The notes below the pieces were generated by a model. The model was not told where the DNA came from. It did not search any database and saw only the letters and a list, made by a program, of their open reading frames with translations. Positions 54,165-64,000 of a stretch of DNA of 64,000 nucleotides are shown here, piece by piece. Where the stretch lies: assembly GCA_949825045.1 (NCBI GenBank), contig OX463832.1, forward strand, positions 24,174,552 to 24,238,551, written 5' to 3'. Position 1 is the first letter of the stretch. Each line of letters opens with the position of its first letter. The DNA comes from Argyresthia goedartella (Eukaryota; Arthropoda; Insecta; Lepidoptera; Argyresthiidae). A program made the position numbers and the translations under genes.

Positions 54165-55190
54165 TCAGGGTTCCGTAGAGAAACAAGGAACCCTGATAGT
54201 TTCGTCAAGTCTGTCTTGTCCGTCCGTCCGTCCGTATATCACATCAACTTTATGCAGGAACTATTAAGACTACTCAATTGAAACTTGATATGTAAATGTA
54301 TTCTGTGAACCGCTTTACGATTCTTATACAAAAATTAAAAAATTAAAATAATTAGCAGGAGTTATTATTTTATTTTTACTTATAGCTACTGCATTTATAG
54401 GATATGTTTTTCCTTGAGGACAAATATCTTTTTGAGGAGCTACAGTTATTACTAATCTTTTATCTGCAATTCCTTACTTAGGAACAATATTAGTAAATTG
54501 AATTTGAGGAAGATTCTCCGTTGATAATGCAACTTTAACTCGATTTTAAACATTCAATTTCCTACTACCTTTTGTTGTAGCAATAATAGTTATAATTCAT
54601 TTATAATTTTTACACCAAACAGGATCTAATAATCCTTTAGGGATTAATAGAAATTTAGATAAAATTCCTTTCCACCCTTTTTTTTCTTATAAAGACTTAA
54701 TTAGATTTGTAATTATATTATTTTTATTAATTATGTTAACTTTAACAAATCCTTATTTACTGGGGGATCCTGATAATTTTATCCCCGCAAATCCTTTAGT
54801 AACTCCAGTTCATATTCAACTTGAATGATACTTTTTATTTCTCTCTCTATTATTCGGCTCTCTATACATGGAAATATTTTTTTTCTTCATCAAACCTATA
54901 TGTGTGGGGTATCTATAGATAGGTCTTTAAAAATGACGTCGAGGTTCCTGAAACCATTTTTCCTCAAAGTGAATTGTTACAGAGACAGACCCTTCCAAAG
55001 TGGAAAAATGTGTGTCCGGACCCCCTTTAACTTTTAACGTAAGTGAGTAAAAAATTTACAAAAAATATATGATTTATATCTCAATATACAATTTCAACGA
55101 ACATTAGTTTGAACGTAATAAAATAAGCAATTTTTAAGATATGAAACATTTATAAAAAACCTCAAAGATAACTTTGTCATTCATACGGTT
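54165..55190 (+). mobile_element. GGTTCCGTAG-type repeat split by the mitochondrial insert
   Basis: Left part 54165-54340 (CAGGGTTCCGTAGAGAAACA, GGAACCCTGATAGTTTCGTC, (GTCC)n); right part 54880-55190 (ATAGATAGGTCTTTAAAAAT, GAGGTTCCTGA, AGACCCTTCCAAAGTGG). These two parts normally form one continuous lepidopteran repeat. Confidence 0.7.
54345..54850 (+). pseudogene. Cytb: Nuclear copy of mitochondrial cytochrome b (NUMT)
   Basis: With the invertebrate mitochondrial code it reads [131 protein letters not shown] codons stand for Trp, so it is not a nuclear gene. New TAA stops at the Tyr of TRFY and at a Leu after MIH, plus His-to-Asn, show decay after transfer. It covers roughly the middle 165 codons of cytochrome b. 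Confidence 0.92.
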
Positions 55191-55194
55191 TATA

Positions 55195-56090
55195 CTCCCC
55201 AATGTTAAACAAGTCTCGGCTAATGTTAATGTTAAAGGTGAAAATTTATAAATTGTAGATAGCACGGTATTCCTAGGAATCACCTTAGATAATAAGCTTC
55301 AGTGGGGCCCACACATAGATAAGCTATCAAAAAACTCAGTTCCGCAGTTTATGCAGTTAAAAAAATCTGTCTTTTTACGGACGTGGAAACAGCTAGACTA
55401 GTTTACTTCAGCTACTTCCATAGCATTGTCTTACGGCATACTGCTGTGGGGGAACGCTGCAGACATTAACATAATATTTGTGCTGCAAAAGAGGGCTGTT
55501 CGTGCAATCTACAATGTGGGTCCCAGAGAGTCACTGCGTTGTAAATTTAAGGAAATTAACATTATGACAGTGCCGTGTCAGTATATTTATGAAAACCTAA
55601 TGTACGTCCACAAAAATATTGATAAATTTCCTAAGAATAGCGACAGGCACAATGTCAACACTAGAAATAGGAATAAACTAGCTATACCTACTACTAGGCT
55701 CCATAAGGTTAATGTATCTTTTAAAGGGCAATTTATTCGCTTTTACAACAAAATACCGACTGAGTTACAAGAACTGTCTGTAAATAAATTTAAAAATGTT
55801 GTTAAAAATCACTTATGTAAAAAAGGTTACTACAAAATATCAGATTATGTAGAAGACAAGAAAGCTTGGGAAGGTGTTTGCTCCAATTCTGTAAAAAATA
55901 ACGTATAAAGCTGGAGGTTTCTAGTCGCCTCTTAGCCTCCAGCATTTAAAACATTGAGGTGACGGAATTCAAATTGAGTTGTATATTTCCCTGTACCTTA
56001 TACATGTGTTAGTTTAAGATTTGACGTTCTCCAAATGTTACCTAAGTGTTTCTTATGGAAATAAACTCTTTTGAATTTTGAATTTTGAAT
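55195..56090 (+). pseudogene. jockey/CR1-group LINE, 5'-truncated (family 1 relative)
   Basis: Broken frame FLGITLDNKLQWGPHIDKL at 55270-55330, then open 55426-55908: MSYGILLWGNAADINIIFVL, QKRAVRAIYNVGPRESL, PCQYIYENLMYVHKNI, FKGQFIRFYNKIPTELQELS, KKGYYKISDYVEDKKAWEG. The 3' end AATAAACTCTTTTGAATTTT with TTTTGAAT repeats is a typical LINE tail. Same protein family as 29597-32648, but a different subfamily. Confidence 0.88.
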
Positions 56091-56351
56091 ACAAACACTA
56101 TAAAAAAGTAAGTTACAAACATCGAGACGTCTTAGATATATTTTATTAAAATCGGTTCAGCCGTCCAAAAGTTATCAGCTTAAATAGGAAACTAGTGAAC
56201 CAAATTTTCGCCGTATGGTTTCATTAATATGTTGGGGGAGTTTTAAATTGCAATGTATAGTTAACTGATACCTAGATAGGCCCAACACATTTCGATATTT
56301 ACCGAACCTTATCTTCTTGCTTTTCACTCAGGAGGCTGTTACGGTTAGTAT

Positions 56352-56473
56352 ACCTCGCGCCACGAATTAAGAGCGCTGGGCGACGTTGGCGGGAATTACT
56401 GCACATATGTACAGGCATTGAAAAGTGACTACTGCGCGTTCAAGGCCACCGCCCATAACTCGTGGCGCGAGGT
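56352..56473. mobile_element. Short MITE, copy 2
   Basis: ACCTCGCGCCACGAATTAAG to TAACTCGTGGCGCGAGGT; the interior matches 1838-1960. The end repeats are better preserved here. Confidence 0.85.
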
Positions 56474-56511
56474 TTATAAACTTAACAAACTCACAGAAAT
56501 AATTATAAAAA

Positions 56512-56765
56512 TAAATAAATAAATATTAGAGGACAATCTTACAAAAATCGAACTAGGGCCATAATAAGCTCAACAAGGCTTGTGTTACGGGTACTAGACG
56601 ACGATATATTTAATATACTTATGTAAATACATAGAAAACATCCAGGACTCAGAAACAAATATTCATGCTCATCACAAAAATATTTGGCCCTTACCGGGAT
56701 TCGAACCCAGGACCGTCAGCTTCGTAGGCAGGGTCACTACCCGCTAGGCTGAACCGGTCGTCTGT
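56512..56765 (-). mobile_element. tRNA-derived SINE, uninterrupted
   Basis: In reverse: head CGACCGGTTCAGCCTAGCGG, GTGACCCTGCCTACGAAGC, GGGTTCGAATCCCGG (B box), then AATATTTTTGTGATGAGCAT, TCGTCGTCTAGTACCCGTAA. The tail is rich in ATTT. The reference copy for the split SINE at 29035-32830. Confidence 0.88.
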
Positions 56766-56786
56766 CTAAATTTGTCTTTCGGAATC

Positions 56787-57959
56787 TGTAGTGTTATGTT
56801 ACTTACATGCTATTTTCCAGTCTTTTCAGCTGGATACTTGCTGAGCTGTACAGCTTGTTATTTGGTATCACCTTTATTTGCATAGGACCCTGTAACGTTT
56901 TAAACCATAAGAACACAATAACAAATCATTTTCACTTCGTATTTTCACACTATCAGCACTTCTAAATCGATAGCGAAGGGGTTTACCTTTGGTGACCTTG
57001 TATTTGGCTTTCTCCGAAACTCTGCAATCTCGGGCTTCGTGCGCGCTGGTGCGCTACCCTTTTATCTTTCGCTGTTATGTAATTTTGGCTATGTGAACTT
57101 GTTAATTTTTCTATTACGAGCCTGAAACCAAAATCTGACATTTATTATGTTGTTGTTTATCTGGTTGTCATGGCAATGTCCATTCAAACTCGTTAGCGGT
57201 CTGATATGTTTGCTTCAATACTTTTACAAAAATACTTTTTTTCTCTTGGCCACTCACAAAAATTGCTTTTAATTTAAATAATTTTTAGAACTCTCCAAAA
57301 AGGGTATAAGAGCGGAACATTTCTGAAATTCTGGAGTCTCACTTCAGCTCTCAAGCGAGAAGCATCACCTAAAGGCCTTATCCCGGGGTCGCACTGCCCC
57401 GGGATCCTGCGAGCCGCTACTGCAACGCCTCCTGACTTGGCGAGCCTCTACCCTGGTCAGCGCTTCGTTGAGTCTCCACTTCCCCTGCCCGTTCTCGGCT
57501 ACACCTGCACCCTGGTCAGCGCTTCGTTGAGTCTCCACTTCACCTGCCCGTTCTCGGCTACACCTGCTCATCAGTGACTTCAGGCCGACACGCTGCGGGC
57601 CTCTACCCTGGCCGGCGTTTCGCTACCAGGGCCCCTACTCCTGCTGCCCGTCGAGGTCTGATGACCGATAGGCCGCCGGCCACACTCTCCAACTGCAACT
57701 CCTACATCGCCCACCAGTGCCTCCACTGACCGGTCCACCAGACGTCTACTGCTTCATCGGTCTCCTACTCTCCGTGTCCTCCGCTTCCTTTTTTTATCTA
57801 GACATCTGTATTTTTATAAAACCTGTCTCATTTCATTCCCCTCATCTTCCTATCATTTTTCTAAAGTCATTGTATATAGCCCTAATAAACTGTCATTTCT
57901 AAATTTTATCCTGGTTGTTTTCTGTTAGGTTCTGGTTAGGTTAATATCTTTACACGACA
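56787..57959 (+). mobile_element. Solo LTR, family S, copy 4
   Basis: 1173 bp, ends TGTAGTGTTATGTTAC and TTTACACGACA, duplication AATC at 56783-56786 and 57960-57963. Promoter-like AAAAAGGGTATAAGAGCGG at 57297-57315 and AATAAACTG at 57884 fit a U3-R-U5 layout. Two ~59-bp units (GTCAGCGCTTCGTTGAGTCT) lie at 57455-57570. Confidence 0.88.
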
Positions 57960-57963
57960 AATC

Positions 57964-58440
57964 TGAAAAAAAGCGGTCAAGTGCGAGTCGCACTCGCGCA
58001 CGAAGGGTTCTGTACCACCGAACGCGTATTTCCTTATCTGTATTGAATTCGTCCCCTCGTTGGGACGAATTCAAATACGGTTACGGAAATTAATTTATGC
58101 CCCGTGAGCGTATCGATTTCGTCTCCTCGTGTTGACGGTTATGGGCATTTTTTTGTATCAAAATGAAACTCCCATTTACGTATGCTCTGTCTCTCGAGCT
58201 GATAAAGACTCTATGTTCAGCTAACTAGCACCCCCAATGGTAAATATCTAGTCCTCCTCTTAAGGCCTCTTTCATCTTGACAGATGGTTCAAGCAGCGTC
58301 TGTTATACAACGCCATCGTCGCTCGTGGCTAAACCAACCGATACATGAACGGCCCCTTCGACCGCACTTCCTGCACTCGTGCTGAGAGACCGCTGTGGCA
58401 GGAGAGGTGGTCTCGCGGTTATCGCTCGTTTTTCCTAGGT
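57964..58440. other. Unassigned, with GTTCCG repeat tail and a hairpin
   Basis: 57970-58018 is an inverted end of the GGGTTCCGTACC-type repeat (GCGGTCAAGTGCGAGTCGCA). The hairpin 58040-58078 pairs GTATTGAATTCGTCCC with GGGACGAATTCAAATAC. No gene. Confidence 0.5.
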
Positions 58441-58444
58441 CCTA

Positions 58445-58475
<31 letters not shown>
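58445..58475. repeat. (AAT)n microsatellite
   Basis: About ten AAT units. Confidence 0.95.
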
Positions 58476-58977
58476 GTTGTTTATTTCCAGACTACAATGT
58501 CCAATATATAATAAAATGTTAAAAATGTCAAAATTACATTGATTAAAAAATAAAATTAATTAATTAAAATAATAATAATTTCACAAATAAATTAGTCACA
58601 ACAAAGATGAGGGGCGGTGCAGGAGCCTCCATTTACGGTGCAGGGGGCTGGATTGCCATGAGCGAGCAGCCTCCAACAGCTGGTTGGTGGAGTGCGCTAT
58701 GTGGGTCCGCGCGGTAGCCGTGCGCAGCTACAATAGCTATTAACAAGACTGAGAAAATGTCAGGAGAATTTATTGCAAAAACAGATTATAAAAGAAGATA
58801 TGTTTTTTTTTTCATTGGTGGTAGTTTGCTGAACCGTCTTAACAGCATAGGTTTTAGAATTATATCAGTTTGAAAACTGTTGACAATAATCATATTGAAT
58901 GTATCCTATAACCTCAGCAGTTTAAAATGGGAGAAATAAAACCAAGTACATACTAAAAATATATATTAAAAAGATAG
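58476..58977. other. Unassigned spacer
   Basis: A CpG-containing patch at 58610-58735 (GTGGGTCCGCGCGGTAGCCG) within AT-rich sequence. No gene. Confidence 0.35.
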
Positions 58978-59222
58978 TCAGGGCTTCGTAGCTCCTAAAG
59001 TTGTGGTCATATTCGTTGCAAAAACCTCATCAGCCAACAACATTTCCATGAATTTTTCCGTTTCTTCAAGATTTTCAGCAAATATATTTTGAAACAATGT
59101 CATTACACGAGTTCTATCTTCCTTACATACTTCCTTATCTTGTTGCCGAAGCCAACGCCATACAGCCTGCGTGACATGGAACATGCAACGTTTAAGGACG
59201 AGAAAAACTGCATAAGGATCTT
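58978..59222 (-). pseudogene. MULE-like transposase fragment
   Basis: Minus strand reads VLKRCMFHVTQAVWRWLRQQ, DKEVCKEDRTRVMTLFQNIF, AENLEETEKFMEMLLA. C-x-FH-x-x-QA-x-WR and the following helical segment resemble the zinc-binding region after the DDE domain in insect MULE transposases. About 75 codons only, directly abutting LINE coding sequence at 59222. Assignment from memory of the motif; moderate doubt. Confidence 0.45.
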
Positions 59223-60110
59223 GCACTGTTCGTTTTAAATTATAAATTGCTGGAATAGCTCTTTTTTGTAAAATAAAAAATAGTTTGAATATCCGCTGCT
59301 TTCCCCCGCAACAAGATACCATAGGACATGACACTATGAAAGTAACTAAAATATACTAGCCTAGATGTAGCCACATCTGTGTTTTTGTCTGATGTTCCTA
59401 ACAGCGTCAGCCGCAGAACTTAATTTACCAGCTAATTTATCTATGTGGGGTCCCCACTGCAAGTTATTCCAAGAAACTTCGTATCATTTAGGTACTAATT
59501 CTAACGTGCTGAACTGGTCTCATCTTGCCTGACATTTGGAAGTGAGAATTTGATACACTTGGTTTTAACAGCGTTTAACAATAAATTATTAACTTTGAAC
59601 CAATTCAAGGTTAAATACAATACAACATTAACATCATCAAAATCTTCTTTTTTTATTTCAATTTTGAAAACCATTGAAGTATCATCAGCAAACAACACTA
59701 TGTCAGTCAATTTCTCCAGCATGAAAGCCAGATCATTAATATATACCAGGAATCAGGAAAGGGCCTAAAATGGAACCTTGTGGAACGCCAATTCTTACAC
59801 CCGATCCATCAGATTTAACGCCGTTGACTTCTGCCTTTTGAATTCTATTGCTTAGGTATGATCTTAGTATATTCAACGCTTTATTTCTAACTCCGTAATT
59901 ATTTAATTTCGTTCATAGCGTATTATGATCAACACAATCAAATGCCTTCGACAGATCGCAAAAAACTCCGATAGCATCCTGTGTGGCCTCCCATGCAGAA
60001 TAAATATGAGATATAAGGGTAATACCTGCATCCGTAGTTGATTTACCCCTAGTGAAACCGTTATGTTTGGCGTGGAGTTGTTTTGTACGGTTGAAGTGTG
60101 TGTGTTGACA
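59223..60110 (-). pseudogene. LINE family 1, decayed copy
   Basis: Minus strand fragments ILQKRAIPAIYNLKRTV, the FLGITID region with deletions (59460-59520), MLEKLTDIVLFADDTSMVFK, LTLNWFKVNNLLLNAVKTKC, and the upstream GVPQGSILG and FCDLSKAFDC regions (59780-60000) match 29597-32648 with many indels. It lacks the LINE 3' end; the MULE-like piece replaces it. Confidence 0.88.
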
Positions 60111-60299
60111 CTTATTATTATTTCTTAATTAATGGCGGTCTAACATCTAGGTTAATTTCGGCAATATAACGTGTTTTTCTAGAGTCAGAGTTATGAGTCA
60201 GAGTAATTTTTTTATCAAATATAAATAAATAAATTATCTTATTCAACGTCAAAATTATACTTACTTATAACTACAAGTCAATTTAAAAAAAAAAAAAAA
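60111..60299. other. AT-rich spacer with poly-A run
   Basis: An A run at about 60283-60302 marks the 3' tail of the next minus-strand LINE in complement context. Confidence 0.4.
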
Positions 60300-61850
60300 A
60301 AAGACTACACCGTTTCGGAAGGTGGGCCTCGGGGTTAAGAAGAAACGGCAAGAAACTCCCCCATACCTTTTTTTTTTAAAAGTGACTTTACAACAGACAC
60401 TGGTTTCGGTCTAAGGAAATTCGCCGGCGAGTGATAGACTTGATCCATCGCCCCTCGTCGAATTTCTGTGCGCTGAGATGGTATGGACCATGCAGTTTTG
60501 TCATCTAAGTATTCCTTAATACTATAATAGGACTTTCTTATCAGCTCATTTTTAACATAGTTTTTGAACCTCTTTTCAGGAAGGATCATTGATTCCTGTG
60601 GTATTTTATTGTAGAAGCGATTACAGTGCCCCATGAATGATGTGCCTACTTTACTTAGTCTAAATAATGGTAGTGCTAACCTATTTTTATTTCTAGTGTT
60701 AATTGTATGGCACCTACAATTTTAAATGAAGCTATGTTTTTTCTTACATGCATGATATTCTCGTATATATATTGACAGGTAACCGTAAGTATATTAATTT
60801 CTTTGAATTTTTCTCTTAATGATTCTCTAGCATCTAATTGATATATCGCCCTGATCGCCCTTTTTTGTAAGAAAAATATCGTATTTATATCTGCTGCTCT
60901 CCCCCAGAGCAATATTCCATACGACATAATACTGTGAAAATAACTAAAGTAAACCAATCTGGCAGTTTCAACATCTGTAAGATATCTGATTTGTCTGACC
61001 GTAAAAGCGGCTGAGCTAAGTCTTCGTGCGAGATTAGTTATGTGAGGACCCCATTGAAGTTTCGAATCTATAGTGATTCCGAGAAAGATTGTGTCTTCAA
61101 CGAGGTCCAATCTTTCAGATCCTATTCTAACACTGCTTTCAACCTGTCGTACATTAGGCAAACAAAATTTGATACATTTAGTCTTCTTTGAGTTTAATAA
61201 CAGGTTGTTTACATTGAACCAACTTAACACATGAGAGAGTGTACTATTTGCGTCGTCTAGAATTTCTTCTTGTCTTTTCACCTTGAAAATAATAGATGTG
61301 TCATCAGCAAATAGAACATCCTGAGACATTTTTTCCACCATATAAGGCAGGTCATTCATGTACACTAAGAAAAGGAACGGACCTAAGATAGAACCCTGGG
61401 GTACACCAATATTCATATGGGTTCCAGTGGACTTGCATCTGTTTATATCTACTTTTAGTAATCTTTCCATTAAATAAGATTCCATTAATTTTAACGCATT
61501 ATCTTTGATACCATAGTTCACTTCAACTTCAACGAAGTTTGAGCAAAAGAATTTGATGGTTCACACAGTCAAAGGCCTTGGAAAGATCACAGAAAATACC
61601 AACCGCATCCTGTGATCCTTCCCACGCACTATAAATGTGTTCTACTAGCGCTACTCCGGCGTCTGTTGTTGATCTGCATTTAGTGAATCCGAACTGTTTT
61701 TTGTGGAGTAGCCCAGATGCATTGAAGTGAGAGAGTAGTTGACTCAATATGACCTTTTCAAACACCTTGCTCAACACTGGCAATACAGATACAGGTCTGA
61801 AGTTGGCAGGGTCTTGTTTACTACCGGGTTTGAAAAGTGGATTTCACTGT
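60300..61850 (-). pseudogene. jockey/CR1-group LINE (second subfamily), reverse transcriptase
   Basis: 61529-61845: FKPGSKQDPANFRPVSVLPV, KQFGFTKCRSTTDAGVALVE, VGIFCDLSKAFDCVNHQILL (first Asp). After a small duplication/frameshift, 60676-61521: MNYGIKDNALKLMESYL, NIGVPQGSILGPFLFLVYMN, VLFADDTSIIFKV (catalytic DD), FLGITIDSKLQWGPHI, FSYFHSIMSYGILLWGRAAD. Then another frameshift, and 60335-60634 with HCNRFYNKIPQESM and SYYSIKEYLDDKTAW. Endonuclease absent (5' truncated). Two or three indels, otherwise well preserved. Confidence 0.92.
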
Positions 61851-62130
61851 ATTTGGACAGCTTATCATAGATAACCTGGAAACTTTAGTGTTGATTTGTT
61901 GCTCCTTAGCACTACCCGGGAGGACGTGAAGGGTATCCAAGTATCTCCTTCGGACGTGAGTAACTGCCTCACGTGATGAGACTTTGTTTTCTTTATTTTT
62001 CCCATCGACAACTGACACACTCGATTTGGATTGTTTATGGCCGTCCGGCCATAAACAATCCAAACGAACGGACGGACACGCGAGTGATCCTAAAAGGGTT
62101 CCTCCTTTTTTGAGGTACGGAACCCTAAAA
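61851..62130. other. Unassigned, with palindrome and GTTCCG repeat end
   Basis: The palindrome 62025-62064 has two 19-bp perfect arms (TTTGGATTGTTTATGGCCG, loop TC). 62065-62130 (AAAAGGGTTCC, GAGGTACGGAACCCTAAAAA) is an inverted GGGTTCCGTACC-type repeat end. Confidence 0.65.
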
Positions 62131-63585
62131 AGGCATACGTATATTGAAACTTAACTAATCATTGTATTCAATCTCATTACAACTGTGCAATGTTATTTAA
62201 AATTGCATTTTAATTGAACATGTAAAAAGTATGCATGATTAAATATCTCGCGAAATGCATGACTATAGCTCTTTTACATAATTTATGAAGATTATTTTTA
62301 TACCACCTCCTGAGTGTGTGAAAGAGCACTTCTTTAGACAAGTTTATAAAAAGTTTTCCTTACGTTATGTAACCGACAATATACATATATGTAGAATCGG
62401 CTAAGGTCACAGCTATAGTCTAAATTGCTTACAACGGAATGTTGATCAAATATTTACTTGTAATTTGGTGTAAGTATTTTAAAGAGGTTTCTTCCTTCTA
62501 ATAATACTAAGTACGTCGCGCCATTTTGAAAGAAATTTATTTTTACGACAAGAGATGAAACCGGTGTTAATCGACCTACTGTGAACGAAACTATTTGCTA
62601 TAGATGTAGCGTCTATTTGGATAAGCGTTCATTGGTTTGGTCTTTTTAGTAACAATGTTTGCTGTACAGAATTAGGTAATACTCGCCATGTGTATAGTTT
62701 GTTTGTGAGAACAACAACGAACACAGCATCTGTCATAGTCATATCAACCCTGAATATTTTAAAATCGAAACTTTCGGGAAACGTTATTTTAATTATAAAA
62801 GTGATCTATCAGTGAAAAAAATATACAAAATTGCATTAGAATGAGAAATTCATTCGTTATGTCATGTGCTATTATCATACAGAATAAAATTTACATGAGA
62901 AATCATAATATGAACTCAGGCAAATTCATCAGCTACCACCGGTAAATATTAATTTATTTTATTCATATTTTTTCTTATATTTTATTATTTTCTTGGATAC
63001 ATGGGGATAGCGTATTTACAACAATTTATCTTTTACAAAGTTCAAGAAATATCGATAGGGATGTGAAAAAATTATTATCGATAAATTGTATAGTAAGACA
63101 TAATAATGCTTAATTGCAATGATTTGATCTGTAGGTATTAATGAAATTTGATGTGCCATTAAAACTACCCTATTTATTTTAGAATTTCTCGTGAAAAAAT
63201 ATTGCTAAATACGTGGAATGAAATATCGGGCTGGATAGCAAAAACACGCGCGAAAACTCAAAATTTTACAGCAGAATGTTTAACCAGGAAAAAAAAACAC
63301 GCATACTAATACAAACTGTTATACCAATACTAAATCTCACGTTCACATTTGTAAAATGAGTAAGAGCTCTTCACAAGGGATCCGATATTCACGATTCGTC
63401 AAAATATCCAAACAGACATTACGTCGTAGATGCTGGTTATATTTTTCAAAGGTACGCAGTACTTCATTACGGTACGTCAAGGGTCGTAGCGATCTCTAAT
63501 TATTAATGGTGTGTAAATGTATTGTGAATTGATTGTTTAATTTGTAAATACACGTTTTATTTCAATTATCGATTCGAAGCGATAG
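62131..63585. other. No recognisable gene
   Basis: 1.45 kb of AT-rich sequence without coding, tRNA or clear repeat signal. Confidence 0.45.
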
Positions 63586-64000
63586 CTAAGGCTTCACAAC
63601 CTTCGCTTCGCCGACGACATTGTGCTGTTCGCGTCATCGGCACCAGAACTTGAGATAATGCTCCAAGATCTGAGCACTGCAAGCCTTGAGGTTGGACTAA
63701 AGATGAATCGTCAAAAACCCAACTCATGACCAACGGCTCAAAGCGTGCGGTAGTGGTTGTTGGGCAGGACATACAATACGACAACGAGTACACCTACTTG
63801 GGCCAGATATGGTCCTTCGAAAACAGCCAGGACAACGAAATCGAACGTCGTGTTTCGAACACCTGGAAGAGCTACTGGTCCATGAAGGAGCTAATGAAGG
63901 GCAACCTCCTGTTGTCCCTGAAGCGCAATCTCGTCGACATGTGCTTCCTATGGCGCTATCCTAACCCATGGCGCACAAACTTGGTCATTGATCGAACATC
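63586..64000 (+). pseudogene. RTE LINE reverse transcriptase, continues past the window
   Basis: Reads LRFADDIVLFASSAPELEIM (catalytic ADD), LQDLSTASLEVGLKMNRQK, then a one- or two-base indel at ~63715, LMTNGSKRAVVVVGQDIQYD, NEYTYLGQIWSFENSQDNEI, ERRVSNTWKSYWSMKELMKG, NLLLSLKRNLVDMC. This is the palm-to-thumb region of RTE-clade reverse transcriptases. It starts abruptly at 63586 (5' truncated) and is open to the window edge apart from the indel. Confidence 0.9.

Noticed and set aside
54345..54850. Assembly chimera with the mitochondrial genome
   Set aside because: The segment has acquired stop codons and a missense change and sits between two halves of a nuclear repeat, so a true NUMT is more likely.

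Overview
The window looks like nuclear DNA of an insect, most likely a lepidopteran. The evidence is AT-rich sequence, short spliceosomal introns in transposon genes, tRNA-derived SINEs, a maT-type (DD37D) mariner, a BEL/Pao retrotransposon, the abundant interspersed repeat opening with GGGTTCCGTACC, and a nuclear copy of mitochondrial cytochrome b read with the invertebrate mitochondrial code. There are no operons, ribosome binding sites or prokaryotic features.

One host gene is supported: the 3' half of galactose-1-phosphate uridylyltransferase (GALT) on the + strand. Three exons (8861-9080, 20639-20745, 39415-39525) splice in frame across the family's C-terminal signature and end at a normal stop. 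The first exons lie upstream of the window. The two introns are about 11.6 and 18.7 kb and are filled with mobile elements.

Region 1-8860: a 5' flank with no gene, a MITE, tRNA-SINEs, and two copies of a minus-strand LINE that carries an OTU cysteine-protease domain ahead of its endonuclease. One copy is broken by two other LINE fragments and the other by a SINE. Region 9081-20638 (first GALT intron): a pogo/Tigger derivative inside another repeat, a small TA-flanked MITE, a P-element-like transposon with a THAP exon and 8-bp target duplication, a complete 5.07-kb BEL/Pao element with apparently identical LTRs but no reverse transcriptase, and a solo LTR interrupted by a jockey-like LINE. Region 20746-39414 (second intron): a pseudogene of an insect repeat-family protein with a 975-bp triplication, a nearly intact maT mariner, and a 1.1-kb inverted duplication flanking a tandem cluster of Crypton-type tyrosine-recombinase elements. 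The left arm of the duplication holds a SINE invaded by an RTE fragment invaded in turn by a 3-kb LINE.

Region 39526-64000: no host gene was found. It holds a 0.58-kb fold-back element just after GALT, a five-unit 121-bp tandem repeat, three more solo LTRs of the same family, several decayed LINE copies, a 1.4-kb element with terminal inverted repeats, SINEs, the cytochrome b insertion, a MULE-like fragment, and an RTE reverse transcriptase running off the right edge.

Most coding sequence here therefore belongs to selfish elements in different states of decay. Their nesting gives a relative history: inverted duplication before LINE insertion, repeat before NUMT, solo LTR before jockey fragment, and the BEL element as the clearly youngest insertion. 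All alignments were done by eye, so exact ends of diverged repeats may be off by some bases.
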